Positions 16,993 through 26,841 of a stretch of DNA of 64,000 nt are shown here, one piece after another. The notes beneath the pieces are model-generated. The model was given only the letters and a program-made list of their open reading frames with translations, did no database searches and was not told the origin of the DNA. The stretch lies in the NCBI GenBank assembly GCA_913057945.1, contig CAJXOF010000007.1, positions 124,001 through 188,000 of the forward strand. The letters run 5' to 3'. How positions within the stretch are numbered: the stretch's first letter is position 1; the number at the start of each line of letters is the position of its first letter. The translations under genes and the position numbers were made by a program. The DNA comes from an uncultured Hyphomonadaceae bacterium. GTDB taxonomy: Bacteria > Pseudomonadota > Alphaproteobacteria > Caulobacterales > Hyphomonadaceae.

Positions 16993-17735
16993 GGCCTTGT
17001 CTCCATTCTGTTCACGGATCGCGTATAGACCAGAGCGCCATTCCGATCAGAAAAGCCCGCCGCCAGCAAGGCGCCGCGCAATTCATCATCAAAATTGGTC
17101 AGCTCCAACTCAACCCCATTCTGTGCACCGGCATTGAGCACAATGCGTGTGCCGTCCCCCGCATCCCCCGTGAGGTGTGCGGTCAACTGGTTGTCCGTGC
17201 AGGTCAGCGGACCGCTCAGGACAGGCCAGTCCCGGTCAAACGACGCCGCGGCGAGGCGGGCCACATCGCTCGTCACGACGCCCGCCGCCGCGGCGCACCG
17301 GTTGCCAGACAGTTTCACAGAGCCATTCGAGACACGGAGACTGCTGCCCAGCTGCGAGATGACTGGATCGACACCCACCTGTTCGGTCAACGGAATATTG
17401 AGAGACACTTCATCCGCCAGAATAGATGACCCGGAAGCCCTGATCCTGCCCCGACCCTGGCCGAACGGCCCGCTCCACGACACGTCATGCGATGGGGCGC
17501 CCGTCACGAGGCGCAGAAAATCGGAGTCGAGATTGACCGCACCGAGCGGTTTGCCGCGCCATGACAGGCCGGTGACCTGACCATGCCAAACCGAACCGCG
17601 CGCCTGCTGCCAGCTGATCCCGCGATCCGCGACACCGGACTGGCGCAAGGCAAAGGATAGCGGCGTAAAGGCGATCAGGCCACCAATCAACGTGATGACG
17701 AAGAGAGCGACAAAAAGAAATCCTGTCCGCATCAT
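16989..17735 (-). CDS. gspN: Type II secretion protein N
   Basis: 248 residues: one N-terminal membrane segment (FLFVALFVITLIGGLIAFTP) followed by a beta-rich periplasmic domain with ISWQQARGSVWHGQVTGLSW, the usual GspN signature (W-x-G). GspN is an optional inner-membrane-anchored component of unclear role. It overlaps gspM upstream and the lipoprotein gene downstream. The ATG can be at 17735 or 17732. Confidence 0.85.
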   Translation of the reverse strand: MMRTGFLFVALFVITLIGGLIAFTPLSFALRQSGVADRGISWQQARGSVWHGQVTGLSWRGKPLGAVNLDSDFLRLVTGAPSHDVSWSGPFGQGRGRIRASGSSILADEVSLNIPLTEQVGVDPVISQLGSSLRVSNGSVKLSGNRCAAAAGVVTSDVARLAAASFDRDWPVLSGPLTCTDNQLTAHLTGDAGDGTRIVLNAGAQNGVELELTNFDDELRGALLAAGFSDRNGALVYTRSVNRMETRP

Positions 17736-18208
17736 GACCCGCCTCCAGCGAACTCAAAACTTGCCCGGACATAGCCGGCATCCTCTGCAAACATGGTCAC
17801 GCGTTCGGGCACAGCGCCATAGCGCAGATCCGCATCGGCCAGCCAGGCATAGACCAGCGTGGGGACCGTCCGCTCAAACTGCAGGATCAGTCGGCCATCA
17901 TCTGCAGTCTGCAACCGCGACACGGACAAGCCTCTCGCATTGGCAAGCTGGAGCAAGTCCGACCGCAAATTCTGACTGGACGCGCGGGGGCCATTGGCGC
18001 CGGCGACGCGCGCCGATTGCGATGTGAGCTCCGCCGAGACCACGTCGAGCTGTCGGCTGGCAGCTTCCAGAGCCAATTTCGAGTCCGCCTTTGCAGCCAT
18101 CAGGGGCCGCACGATCCCGAATTGCAGCAAAGCCACAATCACGAGCAGGAGCGCAACGCCGATCAGCCCCTGCTCCCGTCCGGTGCGGCTGTTCCAGTAT
18201 CCCATCAT
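17732..18208 (-). CDS. gspM: Type II secretion assembly platform protein M
   Basis: 158 residues: short cytosolic N-terminus with Arg, membrane segment LIGVALLLVIVALLQFGIV, a coiled-coil stretch, then a ferredoxin-like periplasmic domain. This is the GspM layout; it partners GspL on the inner membrane. Sequence conservation in this family is low, so the call rests on architecture and its place between gspL and gspN, with 4-base overlaps on both sides. Confidence 0.85.
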   Translation of the reverse strand: MMGYWNSRTGREQGLIGVALLLVIVALLQFGIVRPLMAAKADSKLALEAASRQLDVVSAELTSQSARVAGANGPRASSQNLRSDLLQLANARGLSVSRLQTADDGRLILQFERTVPTLVYAWLADADLRYGAVPERVTMFAEDAGYVRASFEFAGGGS

Positions 18209-19311
18209 GAGCGGCCTCCAATCGACAGATCGCCCACGACCCGTCCATCCTCAAGGCGTGTGTCGCCCAGACTGACCTTCAGGCCGGTGGCCTCGACGGC
18301 CGTCTTCAGATCCAGATCTGTCCCAAAAGCCGGATATGTCAGTGTGGCGCGAAGCTCGCCGATGGCGCGGTCATAGCGCAAGCTGACCAAATTCGCTCCG
18401 CTGACACTCTCCACCGCCCCGTAAAGCGCGGCACTGGTCTGCTGGAAGCTGGGCGCGGCGACGCCAGTCGCCGCCCCGGTGCGGGATCGCAAGGCCGCGG
18501 CGGGATTGGACGGCACCGGGGTGCCAGGGAAAGCGGCCGCATATTGCGCGCGGGATTCCGCGTCGAGCGCCGCCGTCAAATTCTTCATCGTGTGCACCGA
18601 GAGCGCGGTCTGCGCGCCCCATGCCACAAACAGGGTGGCGGCAAGCGCTGCGGGCAAGCGAAACTGTTTCAGTGAAAGGCCGGCTTCCGAGGCGCGGGCA
18701 TACACTCCCTGTCGAAGGTCGGTCAGGCGCGGTGCCGCATCGGCCCAGAGCGCCAACTCGGTCAGGGATTCTGCGCGGCGCAGAGTAGCGTTCACATCCG
18801 CACCCTTCAGGAGCGCCGCCATGACATCACTCGGCCAGCCATTGTCTAACGCCACCGGCCGTCCTTCGACGGTCAGCAATTGGTAGCGACCGAAGTCGAT
18901 CCGGTCAGTTGGCGGCAACAGGGACAAATCCGGCACAATTCGGGCCGATCCGAGTCCGGCAGCCTCAAGCTGGCCCAGCCAATGCTGCATGACTGCGTGC
19001 GACACGGCATAGACCATCCGGACTCCTGAATCGTCCTGATCCGCAGATACGGCAACGTGAACAGACTCGACCGGCATGGCGAGATCATCCTCGATCGCGA
19101 AGGTCGCAAGACGCGTCAGCTCAACCGGCCGCCGGGCCGCCGCGCGCACCCGGTGCGCCGTCACATCGGTTCCGGGAACGAAGACGACAACATCCGCGCC
19201 AGACGGAATGCCAGCGCCCTCCGGCACGGGCTCAAGGCCGGACGGACCGCTCTGCACGAACCGCCAGCTGCCGCCGTCCCTCGGGATTTCCGTGTAAAGT
19301 CTCGGGCGCAT
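18205..19311 (-). CDS. gspL: Type II secretion assembly platform protein L
   Basis: 368 residues. The N-terminal two thirds is an actin-like cytosolic domain (VVVFVPGTDVTAHRVRAAAR, ARIVPDLSLLPP), followed by one membrane segment (ALAATLFVAWGAQTALSV, about 243-260) and a periplasmic domain. GspL connects the ATPase GspE to the inner membrane. Overlaps gspK and gspM. Confidence 0.9.
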   Translation of the reverse strand: MRPRLYTEIPRDGGSWRFVQSGPSGLEPVPEGAGIPSGADVVVFVPGTDVTAHRVRAAARRPVELTRLATFAIEDDLAMPVESVHVAVSADQDDSGVRMVYAVSHAVMQHWLGQLEAAGLGSARIVPDLSLLPPTDRIDFGRYQLLTVEGRPVALDNGWPSDVMAALLKGADVNATLRRAESLTELALWADAAPRLTDLRQGVYARASEAGLSLKQFRLPAALAATLFVAWGAQTALSVHTMKNLTAALDAESRAQYAAAFPGTPVPSNPAAALRSRTGAATGVAAPSFQQTSAALYGAVESVSGANLVSLRYDRAIGELRATLTYPAFGTDLDLKTAVEATGLKVSLGDTRLEDGRVVGDLSIGGRS

Positions 19312-20297
19312 CAGCCAGATCTCCTGTTTGAGCCCTGTAGGACATAAAAGCCATCGGTGCCACGCCCATAGGTCGCATCAATGCGAATGGTGCCCGTGTC
19401 GGAAGTCACTGAAATGGCAGCCCCAATCTGCGCGGACCGTATCGACAGAGCGCTGTCCCGGCGCAGTTCCGGGGCGATACTGGCCACATCCCGCGACAGG
19501 AGGAATTCGCCGACATTCAGCCAGCCTCCTTCCGGGCGCGACAGGATCAGCTGTTCGGCTTCGCTGGTGGACAATTCGTCGGAGAAGCGCGCTGCCAGCA
19601 GCGGCGCCTCATCCGCCGTCAGCGTGTTGATGTTCAAGGGTGCATCATCCGATCTTGAGCGGACGCAAACCAGGCTCGAAATCTCGTTCATCACATCCGG
19701 GGTGAAGCCATCAATCGCGCGCAGGTCGCTGATAGAGACGAGCCTCTGTCCCGGTGTCCTATGGGGTATTGTCCGGCCTCGGTATGCGCCGTCTTCAGCG
19801 CCGGAGGCACGGGGACTGGTATCCGCGTCCATCCAGTCTGACAGCGCATCTACCAGATGTTGCGCCTCGCTGCTGAACAGGCCGGCGCCCTCAAGCATCC
19901 GGTGGAGCTGGTCCGGGGACACGCTCCCGGCAAAGGCTTCATTATCCCCCAGCGAAAGCGCATTCAGATTCAGGCAGTTCGTAGCCTCGTAAAACTGGAC
20001 CGAAATCGTCCCGCGCGCATACGAAAACACAATCGGCTCACGGAACAATGGGGAGTCCGTCGTCAAGGCCCCGTCCGTCTTCGCCAGGGCCTCGTTCACG
20101 ATTGTCTCGCCCACCGACAAGGCACCGCGCGTCGCCCAGAAACTGTCGGCCCGGCTGGCCGAGACCCGCGAGACGCTGACGGACCGCGCCAGCGCATCGG
20201 TGGCCGCGAGCGCCGCCGTCGACATCAGGACGATGATGAGCAACACGCTGAGCAGGGTTGCCCCGCGCTCGTGACCGGAAGGGTGCGGGCGCCTCAT
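19311..20297 (-). CDS. gspK: Type II secretion minor pseudopilin K
   Basis: 328 residues. A basic leader ends at a G-A cleavage site (HERGATLLSVLLIIVLM), with no Glu at position 5, as expected for GspK, the tip pseudopilin. The large globular domain has the helical insert found in GspK (CLNLNALSLGDNE; later a helix-hairpin-helix-like LVSISDLRAIDGFTPDVMN). It forms the tip complex with GspI and GspJ. Confidence 0.92.
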   Translation of the reverse strand: MRRPHPSGHERGATLLSVLLIIVLMSTAALAATDALARSVSVSRVSASRADSFWATRGALSVGETIVNEALAKTDGALTTDSPLFREPIVFSYARGTISVQFYEATNCLNLNALSLGDNEAFAGSVSPDQLHRMLEGAGLFSSEAQHLVDALSDWMDADTSPRASGAEDGAYRGRTIPHRTPGQRLVSISDLRAIDGFTPDVMNEISSLVCVRSRSDDAPLNINTLTADEAPLLAARFSDELSTSEAEQLILSRPEGGWLNVGEFLLSRDVASIAPELRRDSALSIRSAQIGAAISVTSDTGTIRIDATYGRGTDGFYVLQGSNRRSG

Positions 20298-20890
20298 CCT
20301 GTGCCCCCCACAAGGAAAAGCTGACGCAGTTCGTCGCCTTCTCCGAACACAAAGGTCAGCTCGACCAGATCCGGCAATGTGTCTGACTGGCCCGGCCAGT
20401 CCAGTTGCCAGCTGGTGCCGGTCAGGAAGCGCAGGCCGACACTGTCGAGACCTTCGGCCATGACGCGATCAGCATAGGGCGTGTCGTAGACCGGGTCTGG
20501 CCGCAGCCAGGCGCGGCGAACAAGGCTTCCGTCGGCCAGGAAGTATTCCACCCGTTGCAGGTCACCCCGCGGCTCGACATGACCGGGATTGATCCAGCCG
20601 GCCCGGGTGAAGGCCAGCAATGGCTCCAGCGTGGAGACCCCGCCGCTGAAGGCCTTGGGAGCATCGAGCCCATTGGGCGGTTGGGTCAGGCGCAATGTGG
20701 CATTGGCAAGGTCATCCCGCAGCAGGCTATGGGCCGCATCCTGATCGCGAACCAACTCGGTGCGGGCCTCTACCATCTGGCCGGATCGCAATGTCTGGAT
20801 CAACAGGGTCGACCCCGCCACCATTAGCAGTGAGGTCACCGCGAGCGCGACCAGCATTTCGATCAAGGTGAACCCGGCCGACTTGGTCAT
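20294..20890 (-). CDS. gspJ: Type II secretion minor pseudopilin J
   Basis: 198 residues with a prepilin leader MTKSAG then FTLIEMLVALAVTSLLMVAG, Glu at mature position 5. The remaining beta-rich domain has QLDWPGQSDTLPDLVELTF, typical of GspJ. Overlaps gspI (upstream) and gspK (downstream) by four bases. Confidence 0.92.
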   Translation of the reverse strand: MTKSAGFTLIEMLVALAVTSLLMVAGSTLLIQTLRSGQMVEARTELVRDQDAAHSLLRDDLANATLRLTQPPNGLDAPKAFSGGVSTLEPLLAFTRAGWINPGHVEPRGDLQRVEYFLADGSLVRRAWLRPDPVYDTPYADRVMAEGLDSVGLRFLTGTSWQLDWPGQSDTLPDLVELTFVFGEGDELRQLFLVGGTG

Positions 20891-21264
20891 GATGTCGCCA
20901 CCCGCATCAGGGTCTGGCGGTGCACGAGTTGCTGGCCTGTTTCAGCATCGCCTATCGTGACAGACACGGAAAACAGGCCCTCCCGGTCAGTGGCGCTGAT
21001 CGTGCGCGTCCAGGTCAGCCTGCGTCCGCGCTGCGTGCTCTCACCGGTGTTCACGCCCGGCGGAATGGCACCGGGGCGGACGAGCGCCTCGGCCATCAGA
21101 TTGTCAGCTTCGACAGTGGCAAGGAAACGCTGGCCCACATGGCGCGCGCCAACAAGGGTTTCGTTCCCGAGGTGCGCCAGCGACATGGCGGCAATACTGA
21201 ACACACCGAGCGCGACCAGCACTTCGACCAGCGTGAAGCCTTGCTGTGAACGCGGGGACATCAT
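20887..21264 (-). CDS. gspI: Type II secretion minor pseudopilin I
   Basis: 125 residues starting at the ATGATG at 21264, one base after the gspH stop; a longer frame to 21282 would overlap gspH more. Leader ends SQQG, then FTLVEVLVALGVFSIAAMSL with Glu at position 5. The LTWTRTISATDREGLFSVSV region fits the GspI beta domain. Confidence 0.9.
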   Translation of the reverse strand: MMSPRSQQGFTLVEVLVALGVFSIAAMSLAHLGNETLVGARHVGQRFLATVEADNLMAEALVRPGAIPPGVNTGESTQRGRRLTWTRTISATDREGLFSVSVTIGDAETGQQLVHRQTLMRVATS

Positions 21265-21265
21265 G

Positions 21266-21724
21266 TCAGCGCTCCACTTCAATCATGCCGGACGAAGACA
21301 CGGTCAGGACACGCTGATCTGTCCCTTCCGCGAGGGTCAGGGTCTTCGCGGTAACGATGCCCGTTGGGTCAGCGATGATCTCTGGCCAGTCCTTCGTGTC
21401 TTTCGGCGCGCTGGAGACGGATATCTTCAAGAGAGGTGGCAGTGCATGGCTTGTGCGGGGCAAGGGGATCCACCGACTGCCGCGCCAGGCCTGCGCCACA
21501 TACTCATCTTCCTCCAGGCGGATAGCGCGTACCTCACCGGAGGCAATGGCTTCGTCTGCCAGGCGATCTATCGCCAGCTCCAGCCGCGCCACCTCCCGGT
21601 CAAGCCGGGACGGCTGGCGGGGCAGCGTCATGACGATCGCGGCGCTGGCCAGCGCCAGGATGAAGAGCGCAACCAGAACCTCAACCAGAGACATGCCGGA
21701 TTGAGAGGACAGGATTGGCGTCAT
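21266..21724 (-). CDS. gspH: Type II secretion minor pseudopilin H
   Basis: 152 residues. The prepilin signal ends at SQSG, followed by MSLVEVLVALFILALASAAI with Glu at position 5. The soluble part is a GspH-type beta domain. TGATG overlap with the gspG stop couples translation. Confidence 0.9.
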   Translation of the reverse strand: MTPILSSQSGMSLVEVLVALFILALASAAIVMTLPRQPSRLDREVARLELAIDRLADEAIASGEVRAIRLEEDEYVAQAWRGSRWIPLPRTSHALPPLLKISVSSAPKDTKDWPEIIADPTGIVTAKTLTLAEGTDQRVLTVSSSGMIEVER

Positions 21725-22182
21725 CAGCTAGCGGGGTCCCAGTTCCCGATATCGTCGTCCGTGCCGGCCTGTCCGTCCGGCCCGGTGGAGAACACGTCAT
21801 AGGCGCTGCCCGACCGGGTGCCGGGATAAGCGTATTCGTATTCATTACCCCAGGGATCGGTCCGCATACGTTTGATGTAGCCGCCGGGGCGGTACTGCGC
21901 GGCCTGTGCGCCGGTGGGCGCCGTACTCAGCGCGGCCAGGCCCTGTTCGCCGGACGGATAGCCGTACATGTCGAGATTATACATATCGAGCGCGCTTTCG
22001 AGCGCGGCAATGTCGGAATGCGCCTTGCCGATACGGGACTGGTCGGTCGCCGGGGCAACATTGATGACGATCAGCGTGGCAAGCAGGCCCATGATGAAAA
22101 CCACCACCATGAGTTCCACGAGCGAGAAGCCCGCCGTCTTGCGGCGCTTTTCCTCAGGGGTGCGGGGCGTGACTAAGGGCAT
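21724..22182 (-). CDS. gspG: Type II secretion major pseudopilin G
   Basis: 152 residues. Leader ends KTAG, then FSLVELMVVVFIMGLLATLI; Glu at mature position 5. The C-terminal RTDPWGNEYEYAYPGTRSGS and TDDDIGNWDPAS are the conserved GspG calcium-binding region. It polymerises into the pseudopilus after cleavage by a prepilin peptidase, whose gene (gspO) is not in the window. Nine bases separate it from gspF. Confidence 0.97.
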   Translation of the reverse strand: MPLVTPRTPEEKRRKTAGFSLVELMVVVFIMGLLATLIVINVAPATDQSRIGKAHSDIAALESALDMYNLDMYGYPSGEQGLAALSTAPTGAQAAQYRPGGYIKRMRTDPWGNEYEYAYPGTRSGSAYDVFSTGPDGQAGTDDDIGNWDPAS

Positions 22183-22191
22183 GACGACCTC

Positions 22192-23400
22192 CTATCCGAT
22201 AGCGAGAGTGTTGAGTTGCAGGATCGGCAACATGACCGACAGGACGATAAGGCCAACCAGCCCGCCGAGGACCACGATGATCAGCGGCTCCAGCAGCGAC
22301 AGGAGCGTGGACGACCCGGTTTCGAATTCATTGTCGAGGAAATCCGCCGCGCGGGTCATCATGCCCGGAATGTCCCGGCCAGCCTCGCCGCTGGAGACCA
22401 TGTGCACCATCATGGGCGGGAAGACACCGGTGGCTTTCAGCGCGCCGGCAAAGGAGCCCCCTTCGCGCACGCGTTCGGCAATCTGGTCTGCAGCCTCACT
22501 GAAGACCAGATTTCCGGAGGCGCCCCTGGCTCCGCTCAATGCTTCGAGGACGGTTGCCCCTGAACCGGAGAGCGTCGCGAAAACACGCGCGAACCGGCCC
22601 GCACAGACGGTTCGGTTCAACGGGCCGACAATAGGCAGGTTCAAACTGTAGCGATCAATTGCGCGGCGCACCGCGGGGACCCTGACAGCGCGGACCATGG
22701 CGAAGACCAGGGTTGCGAGCGCCAGGGCGATCAGAATGCCATGTGACTGCAGGGTCTCGGACAGGCCGATCACGATACGGGTGATCAGTGGCAAGTCTGC
22801 GTCAAACAGGTCGAATTGCTCGACAAGGCGCGGCACGACAAACAACATCATGGCGATGATCATGCCGATAGCCATGATGCCCAGAACGGCGGGATAGATC
22901 AGCGCCGCCTGAACCTTCTGGCGCAATTGGTAACTGCGCTCCAGATAGGTCGCGAGCCGCTCCATCACATCGCCCAGACGACCGGACAATTCACCGGCGG
23001 AAACGACCGACCGCACCAGCGGCGGGAAGGCTTTCGGTGCCACCGACATGGCATCCGCGAGGCGGGCCCCTTCGGTCACTTCGGTCTTGATCGCGTGGAG
23101 TACACGTTGGGTCTGGGGCGTCGCCGCATCCTCAGCGGCGGCGGCAAGGGCCTGCTCGACCGGAAGGCCCGACTGCAGGAGCACGGATAATTGCCGCACC
23201 AGAAGGACGCGCTGCTTTTCGCCGATCCGGCCGCTGATCCGGCTGGTCCGGGCGGATTGCTCGCTGACGGGAATGACATCCAGCGCCATGAGATCGCGCA
23301 GGCGCAATTCGCGGCGGGCCGAGCGCGGGCTTTCGGCGGAAATGATCCCTTTCTGGCGCCTGCCATGATCATCGACGGCGACATACTCGAATGCCGGCAT
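22192..23400 (-). CDS. gspF: Type II secretion inner membrane platform protein F
   Basis: 402 residues from ATG 23400, overlapping the gspE stop as TGATG. Two repeated T2SSF domains with three membrane segments (near IYPAVLGIMAIGMIIAMMLF, ILIALALATLVFAMV and LIIVVLGGLVGLIVLSVML). N-terminal AFEYVAVDDHGRRQKGIISA is characteristic. GspF is the polytopic core of the assembly platform. Confidence 0.97.
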   Translation of the reverse strand: MPAFEYVAVDDHGRRQKGIISAESPRSARRELRLRDLMALDVIPVSEQSARTSRISGRIGEKQRVLLVRQLSVLLQSGLPVEQALAAAAEDAATPQTQRVLHAIKTEVTEGARLADAMSVAPKAFPPLVRSVVSAGELSGRLGDVMERLATYLERSYQLRQKVQAALIYPAVLGIMAIGMIIAMMLFVVPRLVEQFDLFDADLPLITRIVIGLSETLQSHGILIALALATLVFAMVRAVRVPAVRRAIDRYSLNLPIVGPLNRTVCAGRFARVFATLSGSGATVLEALSGARGASGNLVFSEAADQIAERVREGGSFAGALKATGVFPPMMVHMVSSGEAGRDIPGMMTRAADFLDNEFETGSSTLLSLLEPLIIVVLGGLVGLIVLSVMLPILQLNTLAIG

Positions 23401-24890
23401 CACCCACCTCCCTTGCGGCTGACGCGGAGCACTTCAGCCGGGCTGGTTTCCTGTGAGACGACATAGCGCCGCGCATTGTCGATCAGCCGATCATGCCCGG
23501 CAAACGCGGCTTCGTCGATCCGGTGCTCGCTGGCCTCGGACCCGAGCAGTTCGCGAATATTGCTGTCCACGACCAGAAGTTCATAGATACCGATCCGGCC
23601 ATCAAAGCCGGTATTGCTACACGAGAAGCAGCCATTCGGCTCGCCCACCATGACGGTGTCGCCCGCGGCGAAACCGAGAGCGTCAAGTTCCACCGCAGTG
23701 GCCGGACGCTCCGTCTTGCAATTCGGGCAGAGGCGGCGCACGAGGCGTTGCGCCATCACCGCCCGGAGTGTGGACGCGAGCAAATAGGCCTCGACGCCCA
23801 TATCGCGCAGACGTGTGATTGCTCCGGCAGCGCTGTTCGTGTGGAGCGTGGACAAAGCGAGACGGCCTGTAGATGCGAACTCAAAGGCGACTTCAGCTGT
23901 TTCGGAATCGCGGATCTCGCCGACCATGACGACATTCGGATCTTGACGCAGAATGGAGCGGAGCGTCGCCGCGAAGGTCAGGCCGACCTTGTGATCCATC
24001 TGGGTCTGGCTGATGCCCGGCAGGCCGTACTCGACCGGGTCTTCCAGGGTCATGATATTATCGCGGCCATTGTTCAGGCGCGAGAGTGACGCATAGAGCG
24101 TCGTCGTCTTGCCCGAGCCGACCGGTCCGGTGACAAGGATCACGCCATTTGGCTGGGCCAGTGCATCGGAGAAACGCGCCAGCGTGTCAGCATCCATGCC
24201 GAGTTCCGGCAGGCCGACCAGCGCGTTCTTGGTGTCGAGCAGACGCAGCACAACCCGCTCCCCATACCGGGTGGGGAGTGTCGCCACACGCACATCAATG
24301 GATCGTCCGCCCACAGAGAGCGAAATCCGGCCATCCTGCGGGAGGCGCTTTTCAGCGATGTCGAGCCGCGCCATGACCTTGATCCGCGACAAGATGGGCG
24401 CGGCCAGCTTGCGCGGCGGGGTCAGCACTTCTACCAAGTCGCCATCAATCCGGTAGCGGATCGAGAGATGGTTTTCGAACGGATCGATATGGATGTCGGA
24501 CGCGCGCCGCTTAATGGCTTCGTGGATCAGGCCGTTGATCAGGCGGATCACCGGCGCGTCATCCTGCCCGTCGAGCAAGTCTGCGGCTTTCGGAATATCG
24601 TCGATCAGGCTCTCCAGACCGCCCCGGCTCTCCACGGCGGCATCGACGTCATCATCCGCCATCGGGCCAGACGCAAAGGCCTCGGCCAGCAACCGGTCAT
24701 AAGAGTCCTTGTCCAGCGACTCCAGGGCAAACACGCTGCCCAGCGCGCGTCGTGCCTCCACCAGCGCCAGCGGGTCTGCGCCCTGACGGACAGCCACGGT
24801 CAACTGGTCCCGTCCGGGCAGGACGACCAGCCCCTTCTCCTTGGCGAAGGCGTATGTGAATTGCGTCGAGGCGAAATCGGTCGGCGTCAT
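23400..24890 (-). CDS. gspE: Type II secretion ATPase E
   Basis: 496 residues. An N-terminal GspL-binding region, then the ATPase core with Walker A GPVGSGKTTT, Asp box TLEDPVEY, Walker B VGEIRDSETAEVA and the His box. The four-Cys zinc motif near 400-435 is CPNC followed by CFSC. Cytosolic hexamer that drives pseudopilus assembly. The ATG overlaps the gspD stop. Confidence 0.97.
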   Translation of the reverse strand: MTPTDFASTQFTYAFAKEKGLVVLPGRDQLTVAVRQGADPLALVEARRALGSVFALESLDKDSYDRLLAEAFASGPMADDDVDAAVESRGGLESLIDDIPKAADLLDGQDDAPVIRLINGLIHEAIKRRASDIHIDPFENHLSIRYRIDGDLVEVLTPPRKLAAPILSRIKVMARLDIAEKRLPQDGRISLSVGGRSIDVRVATLPTRYGERVVLRLLDTKNALVGLPELGMDADTLARFSDALAQPNGVILVTGPVGSGKTTTLYASLSRLNNGRDNIMTLEDPVEYGLPGISQTQMDHKVGLTFAATLRSILRQDPNVVMVGEIRDSETAEVAFEFASTGRLALSTLHTNSAAGAITRLRDMGVEAYLLASTLRAVMAQRLVRRLCPNCKTERPATAVELDALGFAAGDTVMVGEPNGCFSCSNTGFDGRIGIYELLVVDSNIRELLGSEASEHRIDEAAFAGHDRLIDNARRYVVSQETSPAEVLRVSRKGGG

Positions 24891-26839
24891 TGCGGCGGCG
24901 GGCTTCCCAGCACTTCTGTGATGAAATTGTCGATGGAGGATGTGTCACTCCCCTCCCCGTCCCAGAGTTCTTCGGCGCGAATGTAATTATATGAGCGAGA
25001 CGTCACCAAGCGGGCCCCGGCGCGATCGCGAACGATTGTCGGGCGAATGAAGACCATCAAATTCCTCCGCCCCAGCGACTTGCCTTCGGTGCGGAACAGG
25101 CGACCCGCAACCGGAATATCCCCTAGCAGCGGCACCTTCTCATTGGAGAAGGCTTCGGTCTGCTCAATAAGTCCGCCAAGCACAATGATCTCGCCATCAT
25201 CTGCAATCACGCTGGTGTTAATCTCACGCGTATTGAGAACGATGTCCGTAACGCCTGCCGTGATGGCGCCCGCGACGTTGGATACCGTCTGGCTTATCTG
25301 CATACGGATGGTATTGTCATTGGAGACGCGAGGCGTAACGGTAAGTCCGACACCAACATCCATCCGGTCCACGGTCGTGAAGGCATTCGTATTGTCATCC
25401 CCCAGCACTTGGCCGGTCGTGATGGGCACATTTTGTCCAACCAGGAGCGACGAGGTACCATTGTCGAGCGTCATGTTGAATGGTTTCGAGAGGATGCGGG
25501 AATTTGTATCCGCTTCCACCGCCGTCAGGACCGCCCCAAACAGCGTATCCCCGTCCTGCCCGCCAACCCCGACGCTGAGCCCCGTCAGGCCCAGCAGGGA
25601 ATTCAATGCGGCAGTGGTCAACGCATCATTTACCGAGCTGTCTTCCCCATCCGAAAATGGCGTATCCCTGCTGATCGCACCTGCCAGCGTCAGCAGGTTC
25701 GGGGCCGAGGCCGAGAAGTTTGTCGTGGCGAAGGGAACCGAACTGCTGCCCGTGCCCGAGAGCAGGAATTGCAGCCCGAGTTGGCGCGCCGTGTCGTCCG
25801 ACATTTCCACAATGATGGCCTCAACCAGAACTTGGGCGCGTCGGCGGTCAAGGTCGCCAATGACCCGCTCCAGGCTGAGCAGGGTTTCCGGCGCCGCGCT
25901 GATGACCAGCGAATTGGTGGAATCATGGTGGGCAATCGTGGTCGCCTCATTCGCATCCGCGAGTCCACGGCGCTTGTCGATCGCGAAGGCCACCTGTTGC
26001 AGGATCGGCACCACATCGGCCGCATCCGCATTGTTGAGCGGGACGACCCGGATCGTATCCTGAAGACGGTCGCGGCCATCAAGATCCGCCGTCACCAGTT
26101 TGGCCCGCTCAACGGCTGCCGGATCGCCGCGCAGGATCAGGGCATTGCCGGCCTCGGACGCAATGGCCTTGAAATTGGATTTGTAGGCGTCTTCGCCGGC
26201 AGTGGTGTTCAGCGAGGTCAGGATATTCGCGACTTCCGTGGCGGACGTGTTGGCCAGTTGGATGGTTTCGGTCACCGAAGGGTCGGCATCAATCTTCTCG
26301 ACCATGCTGCGCAGGCGCGGAATGTTGGAGGCGTAATCCACCACGACCAGCGTGTTCGACTGGGCATTGGCAATCACCTGCCCCTGCTCGTCAATCACCG
26401 GCTTGAGCATCTTCGCTGCTTCGAGCGCGTTCAGATGCTGGAGGCTGAAGATTTCGGTGGTGAAGGCATTCGATCCGTAGGCCCCCATGCCCGCTTCGCC
26501 CACCGCGCTCTGCTCCGGCACGATGCGATACGTCGCCTTGCCAGCCGGAACCGCCGTAAATCCGTGCACGCGCAAGGATGACAGGAACACATCGAACACC
26601 TGCTCGCGTGTCAGGGGCGTGGTGGAGGATACGGTGATCCGCTTGGTGCGTGCCTCGGGATGCACGACAAACGTGTACCCCGTCACCGTCGACACGTCCG
26701 CGATCAGGGCCGACAACTCGACATCCTCGAAATTCAGGATGTGCCGCGCCGTATCCGCCGGTGTCTCATTGGCCAGGGCAAAGGCTGATGGAGACGCTGC
26801 GAGGATCGCCGTTGCCGACAAGAGGGTTTTCAAATTCAT
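24887..26839 (-). CDS. gspD: Type II secretion outer membrane secretin D
   Basis: 650 residues with signal peptide (MNLKTLLSATAILAASPSAF ALA). N0 domain about 30-105, N1-N3 repeats (including VVDYASNIPRLRSMVEKIDA and LVISAAPETLLSLERVIGDL), then the secretin domain with QVLVEAIIVEMSDDTARQLG, VPLLGDIPVAGRLFR and MVFIRPTIVRD. Forms the outer-membrane channel. The C-terminal S domain is short, so dependence on a pilotin is uncertain; the operon lipoprotein at 16522 is a candidate helper. Confidence 0.96.
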   Translation of the reverse strand: MNLKTLLSATAILAASPSAFALANETPADTARHILNFEDVELSALIADVSTVTGYTFVVHPEARTKRITVSSTTPLTREQVFDVFLSSLRVHGFTAVPAGKATYRIVPEQSAVGEAGMGAYGSNAFTTEIFSLQHLNALEAAKMLKPVIDEQGQVIANAQSNTLVVVDYASNIPRLRSMVEKIDADPSVTETIQLANTSATEVANILTSLNTTAGEDAYKSNFKAIASEAGNALILRGDPAAVERAKLVTADLDGRDRLQDTIRVVPLNNADAADVVPILQQVAFAIDKRRGLADANEATTIAHHDSTNSLVISAAPETLLSLERVIGDLDRRRAQVLVEAIIVEMSDDTARQLGLQFLLSGTGSSSVPFATTNFSASAPNLLTLAGAISRDTPFSDGEDSSVNDALTTAALNSLLGLTGLSVGVGGQDGDTLFGAVLTAVEADTNSRILSKPFNMTLDNGTSSLLVGQNVPITTGQVLGDDNTNAFTTVDRMDVGVGLTVTPRVSNDNTIRMQISQTVSNVAGAITAGVTDIVLNTREINTSVIADDGEIIVLGGLIEQTEAFSNEKVPLLGDIPVAGRLFRTEGKSLGRRNLMVFIRPTIVRDRAGARLVTSRSYNYIRAEELWDGEGSDTSSIDNFITEVLGSPPPQ

Positions 26840-26841
26840 GT

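Noticed and set aside
25409-26581. 390-codon plus-strand frame
   Set aside because: Antisense to gspD, a clear secretin.
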